Source: BM506 sp031581485
GTDB taxonomy: Bacteria; Desulfobacterota; Desulfobulbia; Desulfobulbales; SURF-16
DNA length: 64,000 bases
NCBI GenBank assembly: GCA_031581485.1
Contig: JAVLBA010000002.1
Location: 1 to 64,000, forward strand
Direction of reading: 5' to 3'
Shown here in pieces: positions 25,792 through 34,741 of the stretch; position 1 is the stretch's first letter; every line of letters starts with the position of its first letter. The notes under the pieces were generated by a model. That model was not told the origin of the DNA, made no database searches, and saw nothing but the letters and a program-made list of their open reading frames with translations. Position numbers and translations under genes: made by a program.

Positions 25792-26700
25792 ATGACCCCT
25801 TCTCCAGAGAACCCTTCCCCACAGGCCCCCTTAACCGACCTTGACAATGACCTGGGCGATGATTGGGAATCCGCCTTTCAGGCTGAAGAGTTCATGATCT
25901 CCCCCGAGGATGAACCCTCGGATTTCTTCCTCCTTGACGAAAACGAACCTGACAGCAACGAAGACATTGCCGACCTCTTCAGCGAGCCAGAGGATGGCAA
26001 CAAAGAAAAAAGCAGTGCAGCCGCCCAGCCGGCAGCGGCGGACAGCGACGGGGAAGGCCGCCCTGTCCGGGCATTCCCCAATGGCCTGCAGATCCTGGCA
26101 GCCTCCCTGCTCCAGCTGGTGCAGGGCCGCCCCCGGCAACGGCTGGTGATCACTACCCTGGCCGGGGCCATTACCCTCCTGGTGGCCGCCACCTTATTCT
26201 TTCGAGCAACCGATGGCCAGAACATGGCCAGCGCCCCACTTCCTGTTACCGCCACCTCTCTCCCTCAGAAAAGCAGCAGCATGGAACCTCCTGCGCCCCA
26301 GCAGAGCCCCAAGGGGGCCCCACCATCAGAGCCGGCCGTGATGCCGGAAACAGTGCAACAGCAATGGCAACTCCCCACCTTTGTCATTGTGGCCGGTGAT
26401 GACAGCAAGGTCGAGATCATTGTCAACATCGATCTTATTCTCACCGCCAACCTTGCCAAGGGCCAGACCCTTCCCGACGACAAACAGATATTTACGCGCG
26501 ATATTATTTATCAATTTTACGCCAACCGGCCCGCCTATGAACTCAAACGGTACGCCCTGGCCCGCGGCGACATGATCAGCCAGCTCCAGGCCTGGCTCAA
26601 CAGGCAGTGGCAAAACAACCCCTTTGAGACCATTATCTTTTCCCGCTATGAAGTCATCCAGACTTCCCCCCCTCTCAATCAAAAAGTTACATTCATGTAA
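25792..26700 (+). CDS. Membrane protein with a FliL-like C-terminal segment, unknown
   Basis: A 302-residue protein I cannot assign. It has an acidic, Asp/Glu- and Pro-rich cytoplasmic N-terminus (1-105), one membrane span at about 120-140 (LVITTLAGAITLLVAATLFF), a Pro/Ser-rich linker and a periplasmic domain (200-302) with VIVNIDLILTANLAKGQ and FTRDIIYQFYANRP. The ending faintly recalls FliL, so it could touch the stator; this is a guess. ATG 25792 is given; a GTG at 25780 in frame is possible. It directly follows cheY, the last gene of the flagellar run. Confidence 0.6.
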   Translation: MTPSPENPSPQAPLTDLDNDLGDDWESAFQAEEFMISPEDEPSDFFLLDENEPDSNEDIADLFSEPEDGNKEKSSAAAQPAAADSDGEGRPVRAFPNGLQILAASLLQLVQGRPRQRLVITTLAGAITLLVAATLFFRATDGQNMASAPLPVTATSLPQKSSSMEPPAPQQSPKGAPPSEPAVMPETVQQQWQLPTFVIVAGDDSKVEIIVNIDLILTANLAKGQTLPDDKQIFTRDIIYQFYANRPAYELKRYALARGDMISQLQAWLNRQWQNNPFETIIFSRYEVIQTSPPLNQKVTFM

Positions 26701-26807
26701 CAAAAATGCTCCCCTGTGCCATTATTGTCATAATAGAGCCCAAGGTCCCCTTCAGCCAGTTTCGCCAAAACAACGCCAAACCAGGGCGTTATCTTTGTTT
26801 TGTCCTG

Positions 26808-26823
26808 TGGCACCTTTCTTGCT
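26808..26823 (+). promoter_or_regulatory. Sigma54 promoter of glnD
   Basis: TGGCAC, five bases, TTGCT is a full match to the sigma54 consensus, with GG and GC exactly 10 bases apart. It predicts a start near 26834, 90 bases before glnD. Sigma54 control suits nitrogen-regulation genes. No NtrC-binding site was searched for beyond reading by eye. Confidence 0.7.
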
Positions 26824-26923
26824 TTCTTCAATATAAGAAACAGAAAAAGTTTTCTAGAGGAATTAAAGGATACCGGCAATAAAGAATGGCCTCCTCCTTT
26901 CCCACTGATCCACCAGACAGATA

Positions 26924-29455
26924 ATGAATTCGAAACTACGTGCAAAACGAGAGGCCCTGGAGGCCTTATGGCAGAAAGGGGTAAGCGGCCAGGCCCTTCT
27001 TGCTGAACATACCAAGCTCATCGACGACTTTCTGGGCCAGATATTTGCCGAGCACCAGGGGGAGACCGACAACATGGCCCTGGTGGCCCTGGGCGGTTAT
27101 GGGCGCCAGGAACTCTTCCCTTTCTCCGATATCGACCTGCTGCTGCTCCACCGAAACGAGACCCAGGATCACCTCACCCAGGTGGCTGAGGCGGTTTTTT
27201 ATCCGCTCTGGGATGCCGGCCTTGAGGTGGGGCACGGAGTGCGCACCGTGGATATCTGCCTGGAGGACGCCAGGAACGACTTCTACTTTCAGGTCTCCCT
27301 TCTTGATGCCCGGCTGGTGGCCGGCTCTGCGCCCCTCTTTGCTGATCTGCTGGCCAGATTCAACCGCCTCTTTGTCCACGGCCAGCGCAAAGAATTTCTG
27401 GAGACCATGCTCAGCCACTGCCGACTGCGGCACCAGCGATTCGGCAACCACACCTATCTCTTGGAGCCCCACATCAAAGAGAGCCGGGGCGGGTTCCGTG
27501 ATGTCCAGGCCATGCTCTGGCTGGCCCAGGTGGTCTTTGGCCTCCACGACCTGAACGCCATGGAGAACTCGGCCCTGCTCAGCCGCGAAGACCGGCAAAA
27601 ATTCGAAGAGGCCATAAACGCCCTCATCCGTATCCGTAACCGCCTTCATTACATCAGTGGCCGCAAAAACGACCAGCTCTTCTTCGAGCACCAGGAAGAG
27701 ATGGCCGATGCCTTTGGTTACCAAAACACCAAGGCCATGCTCGGGGTTGAGCTCTTCATGCGGGAGGTGCATAACCATCTGCAGTCCATCGCCGTGATCA
27801 CCGACCTCTTTTTCGAGCATGTCCGGGATGTGGTGGGCCTCAGCCGTGCCACCGTGCAAGACCGGCGCCTGGAACCGGGGATTGCCGTGCGTCAGGGACG
27901 CATCCAGATCATTGCGCCTGACCTTATCCAGCAGCGGCCCCACCTGCTGATGCGGGTCTTTGCCCACTCCAGCGCCACCGGAGTTGCCATCCATCACAAC
28001 ACCAAGACCCTGATCAGCCAAAACGTGGAGATGATCAATGCCAAGGCCTGTAAGTCCAAACGGCTAGCCAAGGCCTTTCTCGCCATTCTCATGGCCCCCA
28101 AGGCTCAGGATGTCCTCAGCGATATGCTGGAGACAGGCCTGCTCTCCGCCTATATTCCGGAGTTCGAACATCTGGAGTCCCTGGCCCAGCATGACGTCTA
28201 TCATGTCTACACAGTGGACCGCCACCTCCTGCAATGCGTTCAGGAACTCAGCCTCCTGAAGAGGGAGAAGGCCGCGCTCTTCCAGACCCTGGCCGGGCCC
28301 GCTCTTCTTTTTCTGGCCGGCCTTCTGCATGACATCGGCAAGGGCACCAACCATGACCATGCCGAATATGGCGCTGAGCTGGTTGTCCTTATCGGCAGGC
28401 GCCTCCATCTTCAGGAGGAGGAGATCAACACCCTCTCCTTCCTGGTCCGCAATCATCTCTACCTCTCCCGGATTGCCCTGCGCCGCGACATTGACGATGA
28501 AGACCTCATCCTGGAGTGCTCCGCCCATATTGAGGATCCGGAGCGGCTGGCCATGCTCTACCTCCTCACCATTGCCGATGCCCGGGCCACCGGCCCCACC
28601 ATGTTCACGGAATGGAAGGCCGCCCTCTACCTGGAGCTGTATCTGAAGATCGCCCATATCCTTGATCAAGGCGAGCGCCCGGCACCGGACCGCCGACAGG
28701 CGGCGAGCTGGCGGCGGGAACAACTCACCCCCCTTGCCAAAGAAATCGCCCTTGGATTTGATCTCGATATCCTCTCCACGGATTATCTTCTCTCCTTTAC
28801 CATTGAGGAGGTTGCCATGCACATCAAGCATCATGGCAGCGGCAGCCTTGACAAGGACCAGACCGTGGTGGAGGCCGCAGACCAAGGTGACCACTGGAGC
28901 ATTCTGGTCATGTCCAAGGACAGAGCAGGTCTCTTAAACCGCCTCTGCGGCGTCTTGGCCCTCCATAACATCAAGGTACTGGCTGCCAAGATTTTCACCT
29001 GGGCAGACGGGACCGCCGTGGATGTCCTCCAGGCCACCTCAGCACTGCGCAATGCCTTTGCCGACCAGAACTGGCAGGCCTTTCAGAAAGATCTTGACCT
29101 GGCCCTCCATTACCGGCTCGGCCTGGCCCACCGGCTGAGCCGAAAAGGAGTGCCCCTGGGCCGGGGGACCAGGCCGAAGAAGGGAAAAAAGGGGTCAACC
29201 AGGGTGACCATTGAGCCGGATGGCACAGCCGACTACAGCATCATTGAGGTTTTTGCCGAGGAGAAGCCCAGCCTGCTTTACAATATCACCCGCACCCTGG
29301 CAGATTTCGGCATTGCAACCTATCGGGCCCAGATCGGCAGTCAGGCGGATCAGGCCGTTGATGTCTTTTATGTGCTGGATCATGAAGGGGCGAAAATAAA
29401 GGATCCCTTTTTCCTCAAGGAAATTCGCAGGAGCCTGGTCCATGCCGCCGATTAA
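26924..29455 (+). CDS. glnD: [Protein-PII] uridylyltransferase/removing enzyme GlnD
   Basis: Nitrogen sensor that uridylylates PII when glutamine is low and removes UMP when it is high. 843 residues: nucleotidyltransferase motif GGYGRQELFPFSDIDLLLL near 60, an HD phosphohydrolase domain with His469-Asp470 in HDIGKGTNHDHAEYG, and two C-terminal ACT domains (about 658-730 and 770-840) that bind glutamine. Spaced 193 bases from glnA. The gene lies behind the sigma54 promoter. Confidence 0.95.
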   Translation: MNSKLRAKREALEALWQKGVSGQALLAEHTKLIDDFLGQIFAEHQGETDNMALVALGGYGRQELFPFSDIDLLLLHRNETQDHLTQVAEAVFYPLWDAGLEVGHGVRTVDICLEDARNDFYFQVSLLDARLVAGSAPLFADLLARFNRLFVHGQRKEFLETMLSHCRLRHQRFGNHTYLLEPHIKESRGGFRDVQAMLWLAQVVFGLHDLNAMENSALLSREDRQKFEEAINALIRIRNRLHYISGRKNDQLFFEHQEEMADAFGYQNTKAMLGVELFMREVHNHLQSIAVITDLFFEHVRDVVGLSRATVQDRRLEPGIAVRQGRIQIIAPDLIQQRPHLLMRVFAHSSATGVAIHHNTKTLISQNVEMINAKACKSKRLAKAFLAILMAPKAQDVLSDMLETGLLSAYIPEFEHLESLAQHDVYHVYTVDRHLLQCVQELSLLKREKAALFQTLAGPALLFLAGLLHDIGKGTNHDHAEYGAELVVLIGRRLHLQEEEINTLSFLVRNHLYLSRIALRRDIDDEDLILECSAHIEDPERLAMLYLLTIADARATGPTMFTEWKAALYLELYLKIAHILDQGERPAPDRRQAASWRREQLTPLAKEIALGFDLDILSTDYLLSFTIEEVAMHIKHHGSGSLDKDQTVVEAADQGDHWSILVMSKDRAGLLNRLCGVLALHNIKVLAAKIFTWADGTAVDVLQATSALRNAFADQNWQAFQKDLDLALHYRLGLAHRLSRKGVPLGRGTRPKKGKKGSTRVTIEPDGTADYSIIEVFAEEKPSLLYNITRTLADFGIATYRAQIGSQADQAVDVFYVLDHEGAKIKDPFFLKEIRRSLVHAAD

Positions 29456-29579
29456 AAAGCCCTGACACCCCAGAAAAATGTATTTTTTTTACAAGAGGAT
29501 AGTTTACAAAAAACATACTGACCGCAGGGGCAAAATGGTAAGATCCTGCCTGAATGTTTAAAAAAGACAAAATAGTGTG

Positions 29580-29606
29580 CTGACACAGGCAGCATATGTC
29601 TATAAT
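29580..29606 (+). promoter_or_regulatory. Possible sigma70 promoter of glnA
   Basis: A perfect TATAAT at 29601-29606, with CTGACA 15 bases upstream. The spacing is short, so the -35 part is doubtful. It would start transcription about 37 bases before the glnA ATG. Confidence 0.4.
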
Positions 29607-29648
29607 AACTACTTCTGCCACCTCAACTCTTTACTTGGAGAAACGATC

Positions 29649-30977
29649 ATGACAAAAGACGACATCTTGAAAATTGTCGAAAAAGAGAAAATCAACTTCT
29701 TCCGCATGCAGTTCATTGATGTGAACGGTTTCCAGAAGAACGTCGCCATCCCCCGCAGCCAGCTGGAAAAGGCCCTGGATGGCAAGATCATGTTTGACGG
29801 CTCTTCCATTGACGGCTTTGCCCGCATCGACGAATCCGACATGTTCCTCAAACCTGACTTTGACACCTTTGTCATCCTGCCCTGGCGGAACAAGGAAGGC
29901 ATTGCCGCTGCCCGGTTGATCTGCGATGTCCACCTGCCTGACGGCACGCCCTATGAAGGTTGCCCCCGTGTTGCCCTGAAAAAGAGTCTGGCCGCTGCCA
30001 AAGAGATGGGCTACGTCATGAACATCGGCACCGAAGCGGAGTTCTTCCTCTTTGAACGAGATGAAAACGGCAACTCAACCACCATCACCAATGATACGGC
30101 CGGCTACTTTGCCCTGGACCCGGAAGATCTCGGCAATGACTGTCGTCGTGAAATCATTGAAGTCCTGGAGGCAATGGACTTCGAGATTGAGGCCTCGCAC
30201 CATGAGGTGGCTGAAGGTCAGCATGAGGTCAACTTCAAGTATTCCGACGCCCTCACCGCCTGCGACAACACCGTGACCTTCAAGTGGGTTGTGAAGGCCA
30301 TTGCCAAAAAATATAATCTGCATGCCACCTTTATGCCCAAGCCCATCTTCGGCATCAACGGTTCCGGAATGCACACCAACCAGTCCCTCTTTCACCTGGA
30401 CGGCAGCAATGCCTTCGAGGATACCCAAGACCCCAAGGGGCTGAGCCCCGTCGCCTATAAGTATATCGCCGGCATCATTAAAAATGCCCGGGGCTTTGCC
30501 GCTGTCACCAACCCGCTGGTCAACTCCTACAAGCGTCTGGTGCCGGGCTATGAGGCCCCTGTTTATGTGGCCTGGTCCGCCTCCAACCGTTCCGCCCTGG
30601 TTCGTATTCCGGCCAGCCGCGGCCTGGGCACCCGTGTTGAGGTCCGCTGTCCGGATCCCACCTGCAACCCCTACCTGGCGGTGGCCATGATGCTCAACTC
30701 CGGCTTGGACGGTCTCAGGAACGACCTGCCCATGCCAAAATCGGTTGACGTCAACATCTTTGCCATGACCCAGGAAGAAAAAGACCTGGCCGGCATTGCC
30801 AGCCTGCCGGGCACCCTTACCGAGGCCCTTGATGAGTTTGAGGCCAACCCCATTGCCAAAGAGACCCTGGGCAACCATATTTTCACGAAATACCTGGAAG
30901 GCAAGCGCAAGGAATGGGATAATTATCGGATGTCCGTTACCTGCTGGGAGATCGACAACTACCTTGATCTCTACTAA
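29649..30977 (+). CDS. glnA: Glutamine synthetase, type I (alpha-type)
   Basis: Makes glutamine from glutamate, ammonia and ATP. 442 residues. N-terminal FDGSSIDGFARIDESDM, ATP-binding NGSGMHTNQSL and the SNRSALVRIPA motif are all present. It lacks the about 25-residue insert of the beta type, and the tail is YLDLY rather than the adenylylated NLYDLP region. So it is likely controlled by feedback and PII, not by GlnE adenylylation. Start 29649 follows GGAG; the frame also runs back to 29577. Confidence 0.96.
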   Translation: MTKDDILKIVEKEKINFFRMQFIDVNGFQKNVAIPRSQLEKALDGKIMFDGSSIDGFARIDESDMFLKPDFDTFVILPWRNKEGIAAARLICDVHLPDGTPYEGCPRVALKKSLAAAKEMGYVMNIGTEAEFFLFERDENGNSTTITNDTAGYFALDPEDLGNDCRREIIEVLEAMDFEIEASHHEVAEGQHEVNFKYSDALTACDNTVTFKWVVKAIAKKYNLHATFMPKPIFGINGSGMHTNQSLFHLDGSNAFEDTQDPKGLSPVAYKYIAGIIKNARGFAAVTNPLVNSYKRLVPGYEAPVYVAWSASNRSALVRIPASRGLGTRVEVRCPDPTCNPYLAVAMMLNSGLDGLRNDLPMPKSVDVNIFAMTQEEKDLAGIASLPGTLTEALDEFEANPIAKETLGNHIFTKYLEGKRKEWDNYRMSVTCWEIDNYLDLY

Positions 30978-31010
30978 CAAGAACCCTTCCGTTGCCGTTA
31001 TAACCAGCTA

Positions 31011-31047
31011 AAAAAGCCCGGGGCCTCTTTGAGGCCCCGGGCTTTTT
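31011..31047 (+). terminator. Strong rho-independent terminator after glnA
   Basis: AAAAAGCCCGGGGCCTC and GAGGCCCCGGGCTTTTT form a perfect 17-pair stem with a TTT loop, then more T. It would end glnA transcription 34 bases after its stop. Being symmetrical, it also blocks the other strand. Confidence 0.95.
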
Positions 31048-31075
31048 TTATCAAGATCAGCAGGCAATCATCCCC

Positions 31076-31915
31076 ATGCTCCCCCATACCTTTCTCCACA
31101 TCTCAGGCATTGGCAAAAAAACAGAGGCAGAGATCTGGCAGGCCGGCATACTCGAGTGGCAGGCCTTCACGGCCCCGGCCACAGCGGCCCTGCGCCCGGC
31201 TACCTGCCGCCTGGTGGAAAACCATCTGGCCAGGCAACCCCCTGGCGCCCTGGCCACCCCCTCCTATTTTCACCACCTGCTGCCGGCCAGCCAGCACTGG
31301 CGCCTCTTCCCCCATTTCCGGGACAAGACCGCCTTCATCGATATCGAGACCACCGGCATCAACAGAGAACAATGCGCCATCACCACCATTGCCCTCTATG
31401 ACGGCCATGAGATATTCACCTTTGTCCAGGGCGACAACCTCGACCGTTTTCCAGAACTGCTTGCCAGGTACGAGGTGATTGTCACCTATAGCGGCAAAGG
31501 CTTTGATGTCCCGATCCTGGAACGTTATTTCCGGATGAAGATTTCCCAGGCCCACCTGGACCTGCGCCCCATTCTCGCCGCCATCGGCTGCAAAGGCGGC
31601 CTCAAGGGTTGCGAACGCCAGCTCGGCATTGAGCGCGCTGACCTGCAGGGGGTAAGCGGCCGTGACGCCGTTCTTCTCTGGCATGCGTACAGGCGCAGCG
31701 GCCAGCTGAAATTTCTCCACACCCTCCTGGCCTACAATATCGCCGACACCATCAACCTGGAAGCCCTGATGGTGATCGCCTATAATGAGCATATTAGGGC
31801 CACACCCTTGCGGCAGCACAACGCCCTCGCCATGCCGGAGCAGCCCCCCAGCCCTTTCCAGGCAGATCGTGCCCTGATCAACCGTCTCCATAGGGGCGGG
31901 ATTTTCTACAGATAA
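31076..31915 (+). CDS. RNase H-like (DEDD) exonuclease-domain protein, YprB type
   Basis: A 279-residue protein with a helix-hairpin-helix-like N-terminus (FLHISGIGKKTEAEI) and a 3'-5' exonuclease fold. Putative metal ligands are Asp89 and Glu91 in IDIETTG, an Asp in YSGKGFDVP, and Asp in YNIADTINLEAL. Similar proteins are annotated as ribonuclease H-like YprB. Substrate unknown. Convergent with the Smr-domain gene; their last ten bases overlap. Confidence 0.8.
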   Translation: MLPHTFLHISGIGKKTEAEIWQAGILEWQAFTAPATAALRPATCRLVENHLARQPPGALATPSYFHHLLPASQHWRLFPHFRDKTAFIDIETTGINREQCAITTIALYDGHEIFTFVQGDNLDRFPELLARYEVIVTYSGKGFDVPILERYFRMKISQAHLDLRPILAAIGCKGGLKGCERQLGIERADLQGVSGRDAVLLWHAYRRSGQLKFLHTLLAYNIADTINLEALMVIAYNEHIRATPLRQHNALAMPEQPPSPFQADRALINRLHRGGIFYR

Positions 31916-32394
31916 ACAAAAAGGGCGCCGCTTCTGCTCTTCACCTTCCTCTCCCACCGGAAGGCGGCAATAGCCCCCTCCTTCCTCAGAAGGGCGAGCT
32001 GCAATTCGATGAGATCGGGCAACACGGCCTTGCCCCCCGGCGAGTGAAGACCCTTGCCGGTAATAATCCGCACCTTTTTCACGCCCCGCCGCCCTGCCTC
32101 CTCAAGAAAGTGCTGGGTCTTCACCTCTGCCTCCAGCGCGGTACAGCCATGAAGATCCAGGGTCTCCTGGGGCGGCAGAAAGCGTGGCAGGCCGGCCTCT
32201 CTCTGTTTTCTTTCATCCTCCGCCCTTCTTGCCGCCTGCCGCTGCAGGGCTCCCTCATCAAAGGATTCTCCGTCAAAAAGATCGGAGAAGGCGGCAGGCT
32301 CCTGAGCCCCCTCACCAAAGGGATACTGCTCGCCATGGAGCAGACGAATGCCGGTACCAGCCATTTTGCCGTCCTTATTTTTTCCTTTTGCCAT
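31906..32394 (-). CDS. Smr/MutS2-domain protein
   Basis: A 162-residue protein with a charged N-terminal region (1-75, Lys/Arg/Glu rich) and a C-terminal Smr domain: LDLHGCTALEAE, RRGVKKVRIITGKGLHSPGG. Smr domains nick DNA or cleave RNA; some rescue collided ribosomes. Start ATG 32394; an upstream frame to 32430 adds little. Convergent overlap with the RNase H-fold gene. Confidence 0.88.
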   Translation of the reverse strand: MAKGKNKDGKMAGTGIRLLHGEQYPFGEGAQEPAAFSDLFDGESFDEGALQRQAARRAEDERKQREAGLPRFLPPQETLDLHGCTALEAEVKTQHFLEEAGRRGVKKVRIITGKGLHSPGGKAVLPDLIELQLALLRKEGAIAAFRWERKVKSRSGALFVYL

Positions 32395-32566
32395 GTTCAC
32401 CACTTCTTGGTTGACGCACTCGCTCCTCATCTTTTAGTCTCTTTGCCTATAATCATCATGGCTTAGCATAGGGCGTCGCATTTTTTTCAAGGGCTATCCC
32501 AGGCTGATCAGGGTCTCTCTATAAAAAGAGAGCAGGCAACCCAATCAACTTATTCCAGTGGACAAT

Positions 32567-32896
32567 ATGGCAAAAACTCCAGAGTATCAGCGTAAACATA
32601 TACGAACCAACTCCCTCAATCTCTCCTTTTTCTGCACCGACCCGGAGGACCACGTCCTGGCCCAGGGCATGGGGCGGACCCTGAACCTTTCCGAGAGCGG
32701 CATTCTCCTGGAGTCCACCACGCGGTTGGAACCAGGTCAAGCCGTTGATATGGAAATTGCCCTGCAAAACGATCTCATAAACGCCCGCGGCGTTGTGGCC
32801 CACTCCAGTGCAACGGACAGGGATCATTATCAAACCGGTCTTGAGTTCACCAAGATCAGCAGCGCGGACCTGGAGATTCTCAAAAAACATCTCTAA
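32567..32896 (+). CDS. PilZ-domain protein
   Basis: A 109-residue stand-alone PilZ domain, the c-di-GMP receptor fold. RKHIRTNS fits the RxxxR motif and NLSESGILLE fits (D/N)xSxxG, so ligand binding is plausible. Targets are unknown; neighbours are a Smr protein and AIM24. GTG at 32558 is an alternative start. Followed by a hairpin terminator at 32920. Confidence 0.85.
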   Translation: MAKTPEYQRKHIRTNSLNLSFFCTDPEDHVLAQGMGRTLNLSESGILLESTTRLEPGQAVDMEIALQNDLINARGVVAHSSATDRDHYQTGLEFTKISSADLEILKKHL

Positions 32897-32917
32897 AAAA
32901 GAGGCCGGCACCCCTTT

Positions 32918-33700
32918 TCAAAAACCACCAGGGAGAGAAACCTTGGTGGTTTTTTTATGGCCCCTTCTCTGTTCCGGCAAGATCCCCCTCTTTAGGGCGC
33001 CACCGGATGAATGGAACCAGGCCGCAGTGGCATTGGGATCAGAAAGGATCGGTCTGGCGCGGGGCACCTTCAGGGTTAGAGGTTCATAAGGGGTTGTCAC
33101 AGCGACCAGACCCCGCCCTTCCAGCTTGACGCAAAAGAGGCCGCTGGCCATCACATTGCTCCCCTGGTTCCTCATCTTGATATCCCAGGTGATGGAATCC
33201 TCAAAGGCCAGCAGATCATTGCCATTAACAAAGACGGCCTCCTGGTTGAGCTTCAAGATGGAAATCTGTTTGCCGGCATCAGCCAGAAAGAGTCGCCCCG
33301 CACCTTCGGCCCTGACCAGGAAAAACCATTGGCCGGACAAGACTTTTTTGATAAATTTATAAATTCCATGGCCTAAGATTGAAGGCCGGGCCAGGATGAT
33401 ATCGCCATCCCAAGAAACCATGGATCCCCTCTTGAGCCAGACCAGACCCCGAAGGGTGATCCGCAACAGACGATCACCTTCCAGCTCAAAAAAGCTCTGC
33501 CCTTGGCCGGGCTCAGGCGCCCTGATCTCTTTGACAAATTGAGCTAGGGAGGAGTCTTCCTGTTCCGGAGGCGCTGCCCCATCCCCGCCGGCCGTCGGCC
33601 GGGGGATATGTTTTCCACAGGACAAACAGGTGATTTTCTTACCACCATCCTTATCCACCACCGGGCGCTGCACACCGCAGTGGGGGCAATATAACTGCAT
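32918..33700 (-). CDS. AIM24-family protein with an N-terminal zinc ribbon
   Basis: A 260-residue protein. Residues 5-28 hold CPHC and CLSC, a zinc ribbon; after an acidic linker the AIM24 beta fold starts near 70 (RLLRITLRGLVWLKRGSMVSWDGD) with GRLFLADAGKQISILKLN and VTTPYEPLTLKV. AIM24-type proteins have no settled function in bacteria. Its last 12 codons lie in the hairpin terminator of the PilZ gene. No obvious partner is adjacent. Confidence 0.8.
   Translation of the reverse strand: MQLYCPHCGVQRPVVDKDGGKKITCLSCGKHIPRPTAGGDGAAPPEQEDSSLAQFVKEIRAPEPGQGQSFFELEGDRLLRITLRGLVWLKRGSMVSWDGDIILARPSILGHGIYKFIKKVLSGQWFFLVRAEGAGRLFLADAGKQISILKLNQEAVFVNGNDLLAFEDSITWDIKMRNQGSNVMASGLFCVKLEGRGLVAVTTPYEPLTLKVPRARPILSDPNATAAWFHSSGGALKRGILPEQRRGHKKTTKVSLPGGF
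32920..32957. terminator. Hairpin terminator shared by PilZ and AIM24-type genes
   Basis: AAAACCACCAGG and CCTTGGTGGTTTT form a stem with one bulged A and an eight-base loop, then T. It ends the PilZ transcript and overlaps the last codons of the opposing gene, whose stop is at 32918-32920. Confidence 0.8.
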
Positions 33701-33828
33701 AATATCCTCTTTTTATCTCTGATATTGCCCAAGGAACAAGAAGGCAGAATCAGCATCAGAAAGCCAAACCAGCCCGTTTTTCAGTCTATGCCATGCAACC
33801 AGCAGGTGCCACTTATTTCGATCTGCCC

Positions 33829-33857
33829 TTGACAACTCCTGCCCCTTCTAAGATATT
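33829..33857 (+). promoter_or_regulatory. Sigma70 promoter of the beta-barrel gene
   Basis: A perfect TTGACA, 17 bases, then GATATT (four of six). It predicts a start near 33864, about 44 bases before the beta-barrel gene's ATG at 33908. Confidence 0.5.
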
Positions 33858-33907
33858 GAACAATTCCTCTGCCTGCTGCACTTTGCAACCCTTACCAAGG
33901 AACATCC

Positions 33908-34594
33908 ATGAAAACATTTCCCCTGGCGGCAATAGCCCTTTTTGTGATCCTGGCCTTAACGGCCATGGCCCCTGCAGCCCGGGCCGCAGCCGGCGATATC
34001 GCCCTGGGCGCCAGAATAAGCAGCCTGGGAATAGGTCCTGATCTCACTCTCGGTCTTTCCCACCAGCTCAACATCAGGGTGGCTGGCCACTGGGGCTCCT
34101 ATGATGTTGACGGCACCAGCGAGGATATCGACTATGAATGTGACCTGGAACTCCTCTCCGGTCTGGTGAGCGCCGAATGGTTTCCCCTTAAGGGCCGCGG
34201 CTTTCATCTGGTGGCCGGCGCCCTCTTCAATGGCAATAATCTCGAGGCCAGGGGCGAGATCAGCCCTTACCGCACCTATACTCTGGGCGGCACCGACTAC
34301 TCGGGTACGGATGTCGGCCGCCTGCAAGGAGATATAGATTATAATCTCGTTGCCCCCTATGTGGGCCTGGGCTGGGGTAATCCGGTGCACAAAGATTCCA
34401 AATGGGCCTTTTTCCTCGATCTTGGTGTCGCCTACCAGGGTGCCGCCGATGTCCGCCTGGACAGTACCGGCCCACTGGCCAGCGATCCCGAATTTCAGCG
34501 GAACCTGCAGCAGGAAGAAGAAGACCTGGAGGATGACCTGGACCGGTTCAACTATTATCCGGTGATTGCCCTGGGCCTCACCTATAAATTTTAA
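33908..34594 (+). CDS. Outer-membrane beta-barrel protein
   Basis: A 228-residue exported protein: signal peptide MKTFPLAAIALFVILALTAM, cleavage near ARAAA. The rest alternates polar and non-polar residues as in an eight-strand barrel, with Gly/aromatic strand ends, an EEEDLEDDLDR stretch and a terminal strand ending TYKF. Similar to small OmpA/OmpW-size barrels; substrate unknown. Its ATG follows CAAGGAACATCC. pgi begins 147 bases downstream. Confidence 0.78.
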   Translation: MKTFPLAAIALFVILALTAMAPAARAAAGDIALGARISSLGIGPDLTLGLSHQLNIRVAGHWGSYDVDGTSEDIDYECDLELLSGLVSAEWFPLKGRGFHLVAGALFNGNNLEARGEISPYRTYTLGGTDYSGTDVGRLQGDIDYNLVAPYVGLGWGNPVHKDSKWAFFLDLGVAYQGAADVRLDSTGPLASDPEFQRNLQQEEEDLEDDLDRFNYYPVIALGLTYKF

Positions 34595-34741
34595 AGCATC
34601 CTGCCAGCCCTTGGCTTCTTTTTTTTTGGGCAGCTGGCCATCCTCCAGTTTGACAGGTGCCCTGCTTTATGGTGAGATGATTTTTATCTTACCATATCAC
34701 GCTATTAGCATCCCCATCTGCCCCTTTACAGGATTTGAGCC

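Noticed and set aside
29536..29552. TGGTAAGATCCTGCC upstream of glnA as a sigma54 promoter
   Set aside because: GG and GC are nine, not ten, bases apart, and the -24 box is weak.
34649..34678. TTGACA upstream of pgi as a promoter
   Set aside because: The -35 is perfect but no acceptable -10 lies 16-18 bases downstream.
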